A DNA stretch of 64,000 nt from Planctomycetaceae bacterium (GTDB lineage Bacteria; Planctomycetota; Planctomycetia; Planctomycetales; Planctomycetaceae). This document shows, one piece after another, positions 1-8,892 of the stretch. Location of the stretch: the NCBI GenBank assembly GCA_019636285.1, contig JAHBXV010000027.1, forward strand, positions 25,380-89,379. Direction: 5' to 3'. Under the pieces are notes generated by a model. It was given only the letters and a program-made list of their open reading frames with translations, had not been told where the DNA came from and made no database searches. Within the stretch, counting starts at the first letter, position 1. Each line of letters starts with the position of its first letter. The translations under genes were made by a program, and so were the position numbers.

Positions 1-2
1 GA

Positions 3-683
3 GGCGTGATGGCCGCGTTCATCAGCATGGGGATTGATGCCGGCCACCTGTTGACGGCCTCCGTCATCTCCGCGCCGGCAGCCCTCATGGTCGCGAAGCT
101 TTTGCACCCCGAGACCGAAACCCCCGAAGCCGCGGGCGAACTGAAAGTGGCGTTCGAGGTCGAAAGCGTGAATGCCTTCGACGCGGCCTGCCTGGGAGCG
201 CGCGAAGGGTTAATGCTGGCGCTCAACGTGGGAGCAATGATTATTGCTTTTTTGGGGCTGATCGCGCTGGTCGACCAGGGGCTGTCGCAGTTGAGCCCGG
301 TAGTCGGAACGACATGGTCACTATCGGGGTTGTTGGGAGTTGCTGCCCAGCCCCTCGCGTGGTTGCTCGGTGTCACCCCCGGAGATGAACACGTTGTTGG
401 CGAACTGATTGGCCTCAAGATCGTGACGAACGAGTTCCTTGCCTACGAGCGACTCCTCGAACTTCACCAATCGCGGGCAATCAGCGATCATTCCATGCGG
501 ATCGCGATTTACGCGCTCTGCGGATTCGCGAACATCGGGTCGATTGGTATTCAGATTGGCGGATTGGGACTGCTCGCCCCCAACCGCCGTGCCGACCTCG
601 CGCGCATGGGACTGAAGGCGATGATCGGCGGGAACATCGCCTCCTTCCTGACGGCCTGCGTGGCCGGGCTTGTCGGACAGTAA
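3..683 (+). CDS. Concentrative nucleoside transporter (CNT family), C-terminal part
   Basis: This is the C-terminal 226 codons of a CNT (NupC-like) cation/nucleoside symporter of the inner membrane; the gene enters from beyond the left edge, so no start is visible. Residues such as LLTASVISAPAALMVAKLL at the beginning and GFANIGSIGIQIGGLG near the end match the conserved C-terminal gate and core domain of the family. Several hydrophobic membrane segments are evident (about residues 75-95, 105-125, 165-190 and 205-225). The reading frame ends in TAA and is followed eight bases later by repeat A. The family transports nucleosides; which ones cannot be read from this fragment. Confidence 0.85.
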   Translation, partial: GVMAAFISMGIDAGHLLTASVISAPAALMVAKLLHPETETPEAAGELKVAFEVESVNAFDAACLGAREGLMLALNVGAMIIAFLGLIALVDQGLSQLSPVVGTTWSLSGLLGVAAQPLAWLLGVTPGDEHVVGELIGLKIVTNEFLAYERLLELHQSRAISDHSMRIAIYALCGFANIGSIGIQIGGLGLLAPNRRADLARMGLKAMIGGNIASFLTACVAGLVGQ

Positions 684-690
684 GAACCCC

Positions 691-764
691 TAACACAACC
701 GGTTGTGCTTGTCAGAAAACCGCGGAAACTCAGGCAAACACGTCATTGCACAGAGGTTGTGTTA
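691..764. repeat. Repeat A, copy 1 (74-bp MITE-like element)
   Basis: A 74-bp intergenic element with terminal inverted repeats TAACACAACC and GGTTGTGTTA. A second copy of the same length lies inverted at 7472-7545, with the interior (CAGAAA..CGGAA, GGCAAACA, CATTGCACAGA) largely conserved. It contains no ORF. Its size and terminal repeats suit a non-autonomous miniature element. Confidence 0.75.
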
Positions 765-778
765 GAATTTCTAAGGCG

Positions 779-3364
779 TTATTCGACCGTGAGTTTCCTG
801 CCGTAGATCTTCGTACCATTCGCGATGAACAGCGTTTCGTGGCCCGTCCCCGCAAGGATGCAGGTCGTCAGCGGTTGAGACGGATCGGGCTGCGGCAGCA
901 CGCCGCAGGGTCGCCCGGTGGGATCGAAGACCTGGACCCCGACAGTGCTGGTGATGTAGTAACGTCCCTTTTTGTCGACGGCCATTCCATCGCCGCGCGA
1001 AGCCGCGATGTACGGAGGAGGCTCGTTAAATTTGAATTCGCCCTTCGGATCGATGGCCAGCCGCAGCGGCATGATGGGCATCTTCGCATCGAGTGTGCCG
1101 TCGGCTTTCACGCGGAACATCCAGGCGGACTCGCCGCCGTAGTCCGAGACGGCCAATGTCCCTTCGTCACCGGACAGAGCGATGCCGTTGGGTTTGGCGA
1201 TTCCGGTATCGACGATCGTGCGCTCGCCCGTTTCGTGGTGGATCCGAGTCACCTGGCTCGTTCCCGTCTCGGTGATATAGATCCAGCCATCCTTGGTCAC
1301 GGCCAGGTCATTCGGCTTCACATCGGTCGTGACGACCTTTACCTCACGGCTGCGTGGATCGATCGAGATCACGCGGTTCTGGGCTCCCTGGCAAGCGAAC
1401 AAGAGCCCGCCGGGGCCAAATTCGAGTCCGCTGACCGATTCCTTCGCGATGACCGTACGCTGGCCGTCACTTGCGCCCAACCGGACCACGGCTGGCGCTT
1501 TCATGTCGCAGAAGTAGAGGTTGCCTTCACCATCGGAGCAGAGAGCATCGGCGAAGCCGAGACCATCGGCGGCCAGTTCCCACGACTGACCGGGAATCAG
1601 CAGTTTCAGCAGCGTCAGGTCGCCGCCGAGATCGCCGCGCGTATCGAGCTTGGGCTCGTGGGCTTCATTCCGCCAGAGCCACTTCATGGCTTCCGGAAAG
1701 CGTGCTCCGCCGAAGTCGGCATTGTGGGCGTAGCCTTCCGCCCAATCGAAGCGGACGTCGTAACCCATGTAGGAAAGCGCCGACGCCATCAGTTGATTGG
1801 CCCACGGCCAGCTTCCGAAGGCGTTATCGACGTCGCCGCTCGTATCGGCCATGTAGACGCGAATCGGTTTCGCTTCGGTCTTGCGGACCCACGACGGATA
1901 GACATTGCCGCCGCGCAAATTCGTAAAGCTGCCGACGCTGGAATAGACCTTGCGGAACTGGTCGGTCCGTTCCCAGGCCACGGTGAACGCACAGATCGCT
2001 CCCGAACTCGATCCACCAATCGCTCGCAGGTTCGGGTCGTCGGTGATCCGATACTGCTTTTTGACCTCGGGAAGAATCTCTTCCAGCAAAAATCGGGCGT
2101 AGCGATCGCCCAAGCTGTCGTACTCGAAGCCGCGATTCGAGGCCCGGTTGTTCTGCATGGGCTTCGACTTGTCGTGACCGGGATTGATGAAGACGGCGAT
2201 CGTCACCGGCATGTCGCCGCGGGCGATCAGGTTGTCGAAGACCGTCGGGACGCGCCAGCGTCCTTTGACGTCCGACATTCCCTTTCCGTCTTGGAAGACC
2301 ATGAGGGCGGCTGGCTTGTCTTCGCGATATTGCGCCGGGACGTAGACCCACCAGTCGCGAATCGTTCCCGGAAAGACCGTGGATTCCCACGGCGGCATCG
2401 CATGGACAGTCCCGCGCGGCACACCCTCTTTGGCGACGGCGTCGGGATGAGGTTCCCAGGCCGGCTTGGTTTCAACGATGGGAATGTTGGTCGCTTCGGA
2501 CTTTTGGTCCCACAGCCACTTCAGAGCGGCAGGCAGTTCTTCACCGCCCCATTTGCCGCTGTGGCCACCCTCGGTCATCACCAGCTTGTAGTGATAGCCA
2601 GCGAATTGCAGCGCCGCCGCGAGATCCTGGTTTCCGAGCGGCCAATTGCCATGCAGGTTATTGAGGTCGTCCTTCCCTTCTTGCAGATAAACCTTGATTG
2701 CCTTCGGTTTGTCCTTGGTTTTACGGACCAAGCCGGGATAGGCCCAGCCGCCTCGAATGTTGGTGTAGCTGCCAATGTGACTGAGCACCTTGCCGAACTG
2801 GTCGGGGCGCTCCCAGGCCACGGTGAAGGCACAAATGGCTCCCGAGGAAATGCCACACACGGCCCGCTGGGCGGGATCGGTCGAGACGTTCAGCCCCTTC
2901 AGGGCCACCGGCAGGAATTCGTCGATCAGGAATCTGGAGTAGCGATCGCCCATTGAGTCGTACTCGAACGAGCGATTGCTCCGCTCGGCCGCGCCGGGAC
3001 GCTCGGCCGGAATCGTTCCGGGATTCACGAAGACGGCAATCGTGACGGGCATTACCTTCTGATGAATCAGGTTGTCGAACACCGTCGGCACACGAAACGC
3101 GCCGTCCGTTTTGGAATAGCTGCTGCCGTCCATGAAGACCATGAGACTGGCCGGCTGATCTTTGCGGTACTGGGCCGGGACATAGACGCTGTAGGCTCGT
3201 CTGGTTCCCGGAAAAATGGTGCTGTCGGAGAACTCTCCCGTCGTCATTTTCCCTTGTGGCACGCCCGACTGAGCGACGCGGTCTGGCGAATCGTCTGCCG
3301 AAGCAGCATGTCCGGCCAGAAGCATGATCAAGGCTGTGGCCAACACCATTCGGGGGAGCATCAT
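779..3364 (-). CDS. Secreted tandem esterase (two Esterase_D-like domains) fused to an SMP-30/gluconolactonase-like beta-propeller
   Basis: About 861 residues. The start was chosen at the ATG pair giving a signal peptide (MMLPRMVLATALIMLLAGHA, cleavage near AASA); the frame is open 77 codons further upstream but that stretch is not leader-like. Residues about 45-290 and 330-575 are two homologous alpha/beta-hydrolase domains of the enterochelin-esterase/Esterase_D type, with nucleophile elbows GISSG (about 171) and GSSSG (about 451) followed by the same AICAFTVAWER stretch. Both keep a late histidine (EGGHSG and EGYAHNA). Residues from about 590 form an SMP-30/gluconolactonase-like propeller with DGEGNLYFCD, PNGIALS and DGMAVDKKGRYY motifs. 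Such exported enzymes in planctomycetes are usually assigned to polysaccharide or ester breakdown; the substrate is unknown. It stands alone on this strand. Confidence 0.85.
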   Translation of the reverse strand: MMLPRMVLATALIMLLAGHAASADDSPDRVAQSGVPQGKMTTGEFSDSTIFPGTRRAYSVYVPAQYRKDQPASLMVFMDGSSYSKTDGAFRVPTVFDNLIHQKVMPVTIAVFVNPGTIPAERPGAAERSNRSFEYDSMGDRYSRFLIDEFLPVALKGLNVSTDPAQRAVCGISSGAICAFTVAWERPDQFGKVLSHIGSYTNIRGGWAYPGLVRKTKDKPKAIKVYLQEGKDDLNNLHGNWPLGNQDLAAALQFAGYHYKLVMTEGGHSGKWGGEELPAALKWLWDQKSEATNIPIVETKPAWEPHPDAVAKEGVPRGTVHAMPPWESTVFPGTIRDWWVYVPAQYREDKPAALMVFQDGKGMSDVKGRWRVPTVFDNLIARGDMPVTIAVFINPGHDKSKPMQNNRASNRGFEYDSLGDRYARFLLEEILPEVKKQYRITDDPNLRAIGGSSSGAICAFTVAWERTDQFRKVYSSVGSFTNLRGGNVYPSWVRKTEAKPIRVYMADTSGDVDNAFGSWPWANQLMASALSYMGYDVRFDWAEGYAHNADFGGARFPEAMKWLWRNEAHEPKLDTRGDLGGDLTLLKLLIPGQSWELAADGLGFADALCSDGEGNLYFCDMKAPAVVRLGASDGQRTVIAKESVSGLEFGPGGLLFACQGAQNRVISIDPRSREVKVVTTDVKPNDLAVTKDGWIYITETGTSQVTRIHHETGERTIVDTGIAKPNGIALSGDEGTLAVSDYGGESAWMFRVKADGTLDAKMPIMPLRLAIDPKGEFKFNEPPPYIAASRGDGMAVDKKGRYYITSTVGVQVFDPTGRPCGVLPQPDPSQPLTTCILAGTGHETLFIANGTKIYGRKLTVE

Positions 3365-3586
3365 GAGAGGTCCATTTTTCAAGGAGCCTCCGTCAAAACC
3401 CGGTTGGCGGCTCGAAGACCCCTGAAAATTCAGGAACACTTCGGACGTCCAGAGGGTTTTGACGGTACTACAGGTGATTATTCGACCGGGCCATGAACTG
3501 GCGATGGCGATGATGGCGACTCGCCAGGCGCCGGGCAAGCCGCGATGTCGACGCGCTAGTATTCCGCCACATGTCCAAGATTCGGG

Positions 3587-3662
3587 GTGCGCCACTGGAT
3601 TCGCCAGTGCATCTTTCTGTGGATGAGAGACTTAAGACGCACTGGCGGAGCCAGTGGCACAC
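3587..3662. repeat. Repeat B, copy 1 (76-bp palindromic intergenic element)
   Basis: A long imperfect palindrome. The left arm (GTGCGCCACTGG..CGCCAGTGC) pairs with the right arm (GCACTGGCGGAGCCAGTGG..), and each arm is itself a small hairpin. The spacer reads ATCTTTCTGTGGATGAGAGACTTAAGAC. Copies occur at 8167-8242 and 16607-16684, all followed by a conserved tail close to CGAAAATCAAGCCC. It lies between two minus-strand genes. Confidence 0.8.
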
Positions 3663-3714
3663 GAAAATCAAGCCCAGACAGAACGCCAAGGGTCTCATCG
3701 TAGCGAAATCGCGT

Positions 3715-5088
3715 TCAGATCAAGTCCGCGATCGGCTTGCCGTAGGGGAGGATGGGGACCGGGCGGCCAGCGTGATCGATGAACGCGTGCTCCTGGTCGA
3801 TTCCCAGGTGCCGATAGACGGTCGCCAAGAGATCCTGGGGCGTAACCGGGTTCTGTGACGGATACTCGGCCTTCGAATTTGTCGCGCCGACGACCTGACC
3901 CATGCGCAGGCCACCGCCGGAAATCAGCGCACTGAAGGCTTGCGGCCAATGGTCGCGGCCCTGACTGGGGGCTCCCAGAAAGTTCTTCGCGGCATGCGAC
4001 AGTCTTGGCGTTCGGCCGAACTCGCCGCAGGCAATTACCATCACGCGGCGATCCAGACCACGGTCGAACAGGTCTTCAATGAGGGCGCTGAGAGCTTGAT
4101 CCATTTGCGGCAGTCGTTCGCGATTCGCGACTCCCAGGTCGAACGCAGACGCATGATCGTCCCAACTGAAGTGGGGGCTCTTATCGTTCGTGGCGGTAGC
4201 GTCCACGTTGATGACGGCGACACCAGACTCCGCGAGACGTCGTGCTAACAGACAACTCTGTCCCCAGCGATGCCGTCCGTAGCGTTCGCGGATTGTGTCG
4301 TCTTCGCTGGCGAGATCGAAGGCTTTGGCGACGGCGTTACTCGAAAGGATTTCAAAAGCCGCCTGCCGGAAGGAATCGACGCCTTCGAGCGAACCATTCA
4401 GATCGAGGTCGCGACGATAACGGTCGAGTTGTGCCACGAGCGAGCGGCGCTCAATGAGTCGGTCAGACGTAGTTCCGCCCAGCAACGTGAGATTTGGCGG
4501 GGAGAACTTGTCGACCGACGGATCACCGGTATCGAACGCCCGCGTGGCCAGACCGAGATACTGCGGCACCGTCATGAAGGGCGATTTGTGGACGCCGACA
4601 TAGTTCGGGAGCCCGTCGCGGCGAGGACCACGCATGCGGGCGGCCACCATGCCGAAGTCGGGATGTTCCGAACGAGCCTGTGAAGTCGCGTCGGGAACTG
4701 TGGGTGTCTTGCCCGTGAGGACTTCGATGCTGCCGTCGTTGTGAGCCGACATCTCATGATGCAGCGAACGGATGACGGACAGCTTGTCGGCGATCCGCGC
4801 CTGTCGCGGCATCAGTTCGCACAGATTGAGTCCGGGAACATTCGTGGAGATTGGTCGAAAGGGACCGCGGTATTCGCTCGGTGCGTCGGGTTTGAGATCG
4901 TAGGTTTCGAGCTGGCTGGGTCCGCCCCACATCCAGAAGAGGATGACGCTCGTCTCGTGCGATGAATGCCCGGCCGCCGCGCGTCGCGCGAGGACTTCGG
5001 GGAGCGAAATTCCGCCCAGCGCGAGGGTACCGACGCGCAGGAACTCACGCCGCGATTTCGGTCCCGCGCAAAAGATTGGGGATGCCAT
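3715..5088 (-). CDS. DUF1501 protein with Tat leader
   Basis: About 457 residues. The ATG at 5088 places a twin-arginine motif (SRREFLRVG) about 11 residues from the N-terminus, followed by a hydrophobic stretch and an AAAG-type cleavage region; an upstream TTG at 5136 is the alternative. Family hallmarks include FWMWGGPSQLETYDLKP, ELMPRQARIADKLSVIRS, WDDHASAFD and IACGEFGRTPRL, and a C-terminal QNPVTPQDLLATVYRHLGID. DUF1501 proteins are distant alkaline-phosphatase/sulfatase-fold proteins that are highly expanded in planctomycetes, usually paired with PSD1/DUF1549 cytochrome-like proteins. No such partner is present here. A second DUF1501 gene lies at 62179-63561. The enzymatic role is unproven. 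Confidence 0.9.
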   Translation of the reverse strand: MASPIFCAGPKSRREFLRVGTLALGGISLPEVLARRAAAGHSSHETSVILFWMWGGPSQLETYDLKPDAPSEYRGPFRPISTNVPGLNLCELMPRQARIADKLSVIRSLHHEMSAHNDGSIEVLTGKTPTVPDATSQARSEHPDFGMVAARMRGPRRDGLPNYVGVHKSPFMTVPQYLGLATRAFDTGDPSVDKFSPPNLTLLGGTTSDRLIERRSLVAQLDRYRRDLDLNGSLEGVDSFRQAAFEILSSNAVAKAFDLASEDDTIRERYGRHRWGQSCLLARRLAESGVAVINVDATATNDKSPHFSWDDHASAFDLGVANRERLPQMDQALSALIEDLFDRGLDRRVMVIACGEFGRTPRLSHAAKNFLGAPSQGRDHWPQAFSALISGGGLRMGQVVGATNSKAEYPSQNPVTPQDLLATVYRHLGIDQEHAFIDHAGRPVPILPYGKPIADLI

Positions 5089-5222
5089 CGCCGAAGACTC
5101 CCGATCGACCACGGCCGTACCGTCCGATCGGATCAAGATATCAGAACATGTCGGCGGCGTCCCAGAAATACGACTCGCCGATGCCGGAATTTGCCGACGG
5201 GCCGATGTTTCAGGTTCTGGCG

Positions 5223-5858
5223 TCAGTCAAGGCGCTCGAATGGCCAAACCGCAGCCGGGGGAATAGAAACATCCACGCTGGCCGGGTCCACGTCATTCCC
5301 CGAGCCAAGTCGGTAGGCCGACTCAAACGGAATTGGCGAATTGAACCGGCAGACGACCTTTCGCTGGCCCTCCGCGATCGGAAACTGGCGCACGATGGTC
5401 GCGGCGACGAAAAGCGGCTCTGGCCCGGATCCTGGAAGGGTGACCAGGATCGTGTGTCCCGGCTCGACGGGTTGAGTTGTCAGGAATGCGATCCCGCTCT
5501 GGCTGACATCAATTAACTCACCGTGACTCGGGGCGAGGTGGAGTGTGTCCTGAAGCGCGGCCACGGCGGCGGCCAGTTCGACGGAGACGCAGCGAAAAGG
5601 AATGTCGCCAGAAACATTTCGTCGTGGGAAGACACGTTTTTCGGCAGATGGGACATCGGTACGGAACTCGGCGGGGGGCGTCCCGTCATGCGATGCTGCC
5701 CAATCGGAATCGGTCCCATGAAGCCGTCGCAAGGCCCGGGTGATGACGCCGTCGACCAGATTGTCGTCAACGGCCGCCGCCGAGTTCCAGGCATGCGGAG
5801 CGGCTGGAACATTCAATGGCGAAGAATTCGGCGCGGGCGAAAGGACTTGGGCGGACAT
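5223..5858 (-). CDS. PilZ-domain protein
   Basis: 211 residues, cytoplasmic, with no leader or membrane segment. After a low-complexity first 70 residues, a PilZ domain is recognisable from RVFPRRN (the RxxxR c-di-GMP-binding arm, about residue 75) and the D-x-S-x-x-G motif in IDVSQSGIAFL (about residue 117), followed by beta-strand-rich sequence ending in RKVVCRFNSPIP. PilZ domains bind cyclic di-GMP and transmit it to motility, surface polysaccharide or secretion targets. No partner gene is adjacent. The first PilZ arm reads RVFPRRN rather than the strict RxxxR spacing, so ligand binding is probable but not certain. Confidence 0.75.
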   Translation of the reverse strand: MSAQVLSPAPNSSPLNVPAAPHAWNSAAAVDDNLVDGVITRALRRLHGTDSDWAASHDGTPPAEFRTDVPSAEKRVFPRRNVSGDIPFRCVSVELAAAVAALQDTLHLAPSHGELIDVSQSGIAFLTTQPVEPGHTILVTLPGSGPEPLFVAATIVRQFPIAEGQRKVVCRFNSPIPFESAYRLGSGNDVDPASVDVSIPPAAVWPFERLD

Positions 5859-6128
5859 GGAGCTCTCGCGTCAGAAAATCGAGGTCGCGGGGAGCCGTCC
5901 TGGCCGAATCTGGCGATCTTCCAATGGATGTTTGCCCGCCTTAAAAACCGATACTCGCTTGAAAACCTAGGTCATGGAACGTGCCGGAGGTGGCAAAAAT
6001 CCGGTTTCGGTGCACTTCGACTGCCGGGAAGACCCGCCGGAGTCGCGGTTGTGTTCCCGAAACGCGACAATTAGAATTCCGCGATTCGTCGCCCCATGGG
6101 CGATTCGCGGGTCGAGGACGATGACAGG

Positions 6129-6614
6129 ATGCGCTTTGTACTGCTGGATCGAATTGTTTCTCTTCAACCCGGCGAGTCTTTGCGCGCGGTGAAAAACCTG
6201 TCGCTGGCCGAGGAATACCTGGCGGATCACTTTCCCGGTTTTCCGGTCATGCCGGGCGTATTGATGCTGGAATCGTTGATTCAGTGCGGGGCCTGGCTGG
6301 TGCGGACCGGTGAAGATTTCGCACACAGCACGATCCTCCTCCGCGAAACTAAAGCGTTGCGGTATAACAACTTTGTTGCTCCGGGGCACACGCTGGAGCT
6401 TTCGATTTCGCTCAAGAAGCGGAATGGAGACCTGTGGGAATTCCAGGGATCCGGGACTGTCGACGGCAACTCCGCGGTCTCGGCCCGCTTAACGCTCGAA
6501 GCCTTGAACCTGGCTGATCGCAACCCGGACTTGAAACCGGTCGACGAGCGGCAAATCGAACACTGGCGACAACTGTACAAGCAGCTTTGGCAGCCCGCCC
6601 CAGCGTCGGCATAA
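6129..6614 (+). CDS. FabZ-like 3-hydroxyacyl-ACP dehydratase (hotdog fold), first of two
   Basis: 161 residues. The start was placed at MRFVLLDRI because homologous hotdog proteins begin there; an in-frame ATG 11 codons upstream (6096) is possible. The FabZ catalytic region HFPGFPVMPGVLMLESL contains the active-site His and, downstream, the Glu on the central helix. The protein is expected to remove water from 3-hydroxyacyl-ACP in the cytoplasm. It opens a same-strand cluster (FabG at 6689, ACP at 7745, a second dehydratase at 8340, FabF at 9114) and is 74 bp upstream of fabG. The C-terminal 25 residues (VDERQIEHWRQLYKQLW) extend beyond E. coli FabZ. Confidence 0.85.
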   Translation: MRFVLLDRIVSLQPGESLRAVKNLSLAEEYLADHFPGFPVMPGVLMLESLIQCGAWLVRTGEDFAHSTILLRETKALRYNNFVAPGHTLELSISLKKRNGDLWEFQGSGTVDGNSAVSARLTLEALNLADRNPDLKPVDERQIEHWRQLYKQLWQPAPASA

Positions 6615-6688
6615 CGCTGCGACGAGTGCCACGTGAACCAGTTTTCGCGTCTTAAGTCTTATGCACAATTCGAGTTGGGGACGAAAAG

Positions 6689-7453
6689 TTGAGTAACACC
6701 AGTCTGGCAGGCAAAGTGGCTTTGGTGACCGGGGGCAGTCGCGGCATCGGTCGGGCCATTGTGCAGAAGCTGGCGTCCCTCGGGGCGAAAGTTGCATTTG
6801 TCTACGCCTCGAATCAGCAGTCGGCGGACGAGTTGGTCGAAGCGGAAGTTGCTGCGGGGCACGAGGTTTTCGCGCTCAAGTGCGACGTCGCCAAGAAGGA
6901 AGAAGTCGACAAGGTTGTCGAACAGGTTCTCGAGAAGTGGGAACGAGTCGACATCCTGGTCAACAACGCCGGGATCATTCGCGACGGTCTCGTGGCGACC
7001 ATGAAGCCCGAGCAGTGGCAGGCGGTCATCGACACCAATCTGACCGGCGTGTTCAACTTCTGCCAGGCCTGTACACGACCGATGATGTCGCAACGTTTTG
7101 GCCGCGTGGTGAATATGTCGAGCGTTTCCGCCGATTTTTCCAATCCGGGCCAAGCCAACTATGCCGCCAGCAAGGCGGGCATTGAAGGTCTGACCCGCTG
7201 CATGGCGACCGAGCTTGCCAAGCGAAATATCACGGTCAACGCGGTCGCCCCGGGTTTTATCGAGACGGACATGACCGTTGCGGTCGTGAACGCTGCCGGC
7301 GAGCAGATCAAGAAGTCGATTCCGATGAAGCGGCTCGGACGTCCGGAAGATATTGCCGGTGCCGTCGCGTTTCTGGTTGGAGATGATGGTTCGTACATTA
7401 CAGGACAGGTCTTGAAGGTGGACGGCGGATTGACGCTGGGCGGCATGGGCTAA
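6689..7453 (+). CDS. fabG: 3-oxoacyl-ACP reductase
   Basis: 254 residues, classical short-chain dehydrogenase. The NADP-binding motif is TGGSRGIG at residues 14-21, NNAG is near residue 92, and the catalytic Ser-Tyr-Lys is visible in NMSSVSADF..YAASKAGIEG. The C-terminus is DGSYITGQVLKVDGG, typical of FabG. The start is a TTG at 6689, since the frame closes just upstream, with a GGGG-rich stretch in place of a strong Shine-Dalgarno. It lies between two dehydratases and an ACP, so it most likely reduces 3-oxoacyl-ACP for this cluster; a second FabG elsewhere in the genome cannot be excluded. Confidence 0.95.
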   Translation: MSNTSLAGKVALVTGGSRGIGRAIVQKLASLGAKVAFVYASNQQSADELVEAEVAAGHEVFALKCDVAKKEEVDKVVEQVLEKWERVDILVNNAGIIRDGLVATMKPEQWQAVIDTNLTGVFNFCQACTRPMMSQRFGRVVNMSSVSADFSNPGQANYAASKAGIEGLTRCMATELAKRNITVNAVAPGFIETDMTVAVVNAAGEQIKKSIPMKRLGRPEDIAGAVAFLVGDDGSYITGQVLKVDGGLTLGGMG

Positions 7454-7471
7454 CGGACTCTTTAGAGATTT

Positions 7472-7545
7472 TAACACAACCTCTGTGCAATGGGCTGTTT
7501 GCCCGGTGTTCCGCAGGTTTCTGAGAAGCGCAACCGGTTGTGTTA
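7472..7545. repeat. Repeat A, copy 2 (inverted relative to copy 1)
   Basis: 74 bp with the same termini (TAACACAACC..GGTTGTGTTA) as the element at 691-764 but in the opposite orientation. It lies 18 bp after fabG in the 291-bp gap before the ACP gene. The remainder of that gap holds no supportable gene. Confidence 0.75.
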
Positions 7546-7744
7546 GGGTGTCTTAGTCCAAATTGGCTCTGGATGCCGCACCGGCGAGCAAAGTGATTGA
7601 AGAAAAGGCGGCTGGGGAGCCGTTTTCGACAAAGTGGGTGGCAGTTTCGCGGATCGAGCCCCGGCGAGCTGCAGATGGTCGATCAGGGGCTGCAAGAATT
7701 AACCGGCCTGGGGAGGCTGGTGATTCGCCTAAGGAGAGACGCGG

Positions 7745-8134
7745 ATGCCGTCACGGGACGAGATTTTCGAGAAGGTGCGTGAAACGCTTGTCGACGCTCT
7801 GGGAGTGGACGACGACGAAGTCACGCCCGAAGCGACGCTGAACGGCGACCTGGGAGCGGAATCGATCGATTTCCTCGATATCGTTTTCCGGCTGGAAAAG
7901 AACTTCAGCGTCAAGATTCCCCGCGGGGAACTGTTCCCGGAAAACTTCGACGCGGCCGATACGTCGCTTGTCGCAAACGGCGTCGTCACCGATGCCGGCC
8001 TCGCGGAATTGCGGAACCGCATGCCGCACGCTGACATCGACAAGTTCGCCGCCGACCCGAAGGTGGAAAACATTCAGGAACTGTTCACGGTCAACATGAT
8101 CGTCAACTTCATGGAAAAGAAGCTCGCGGCCTGA
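7745..8134 (+). CDS. Acyl carrier protein, extended form
   Basis: 129 residues against about 78 for a standard ACP. A good Shine-Dalgarno (AAGGAGAG) precedes the ATG. The phosphopantetheine site is the serine of DLGAESIDFLD near residue 41. The first 60 residues look like a normal four-helix ACP; the extra length follows the third helix (roughly residues 60-115, including VVTDAGLAELRNRMP and KVENIQELFTV). The protein would carry acyl intermediates between the surrounding FabG, dehydratases and FabF. Long ACPs of this type are not the housekeeping kind, which suggests a dedicated pathway rather than bulk fatty-acid synthesis. Confidence 0.9.
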   Translation: MPSRDEIFEKVRETLVDALGVDDDEVTPEATLNGDLGAESIDFLDIVFRLEKNFSVKIPRGELFPENFDAADTSLVANGVVTDAGLAELRNRMPHADIDKFAADPKVENIQELFTVNMIVNFMEKKLAA

Positions 8135-8166
8135 CACGAGCTCCGTCATTGTCCAGGGATGCGGGT

Positions 8167-8242
8167 GTGTGCCACTGGCTCCGCCAGTGCATCTTTTTTT
8201 GGATGAAAGACATAAGACGCACTGGCGGAGCCAGTGGCACAC
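8167..8242. repeat. Repeat B, copy 2
   Basis: A 76-bp palindrome with spacer ATCTTTTTTTGGATGAAAGACATAAGAC, sitting between the ACP gene and the second dehydratase of the same cluster. It is nearly perfect: GTGTGCCACTGGCTCCGCCA pairs with the right arm over about 25 bp. It is in the same orientation as copies 1 and 3, as shown by the shared tail ACGAAATCAAGCCCTGACGGA-like sequence. Confidence 0.85.
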
Positions 8243-8339
8243 GAAATCAAGCCCTGACGGAGCACTGGAAACGCCGCGGCCAATGGCTTTGGGGGCCGGT
8301 GGCCGCGCGTGTTTCACGCGATGGTCGAGGAAATCTGAC

Positions 8340-8825
8340 ATGCGTTGGTTCTGGATCGACCGTTTCGAGGAGTTTGACAAAGGTCGGCGAGCGACGGCGA
8401 TCAAGAACGTCACGTTGTCGGAAGAGCATCTCCACGACCATTTTCCGGGCTTCGCGGTCATGCCCGCGTCGCTGATTGTTGAAGGTCTGGCTCAGACGGG
8501 CGGCATTCTGCTGGGTTCGGTGAACGACTTTGCCCATGCGGTGATTCTCGCCAAAGTCCCCAAAATGACATTTTCGAGCTGGGCGACACCGGGCGATACG
8601 CTGCGTTACACGGCGGAATTGACGGAAGCGCGCGACGAAGGGGGAATGGTTTCCGTTCGCGCGATGGTGGGCGAACGGCTGGTGGCCGAGGGAGAAATCG
8701 TGTTCGCCCATGTCGACAGCCAGGCGGCGGGGGGACAGTCCATCGACCAGAAGAACTTCGTGTTTTCGCTGGGCCTGTTGGGCATCATGGACGTCGGCAA
8801 GGCCGGTTCCGGTCAGGCGGGCTGA
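8340..8825 (+). CDS. FabZ/FabA-like dehydratase, second of two
   Basis: 161 residues. The ATG at 8340, preceded by GAGGAAAT, gives MRWFWIDRFEEFDKG, matching the N-terminus of the first dehydratase (MRFVLLDRI). The frame is open further upstream only because it runs through repeat B. The hotdog signature HFPGFAVMPASLIVEGLAQ keeps the catalytic His and the acidic helix residue. The domain ends near DQKNFVFSLGLL. Two related dehydratases flanking FabG and ACP suggest either different chain-length specificities or a heterodimer; neither can be decided from sequence. Confidence 0.85.
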   Translation: MRWFWIDRFEEFDKGRRATAIKNVTLSEEHLHDHFPGFAVMPASLIVEGLAQTGGILLGSVNDFAHAVILAKVPKMTFSSWATPGDTLRYTAELTEARDEGGMVSVRAMVGERLVAEGEIVFAHVDSQAAGGQSIDQKNFVFSLGLLGIMDVGKAGSGQAG

Positions 8826-8892
8826 GCGGTCGTAATCGGCAACGACCTTCCACCCTCGTGTCCTTGATGCCTCCCACCCGGCAGCCTATTGG

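Noticed and set aside
746..2956. 736-codon plus-strand ORF opposite the esterase gene
   Set aside because: Shadow of the minus-strand coding frame; no motifs, while the minus strand has clear hydrolase motifs.
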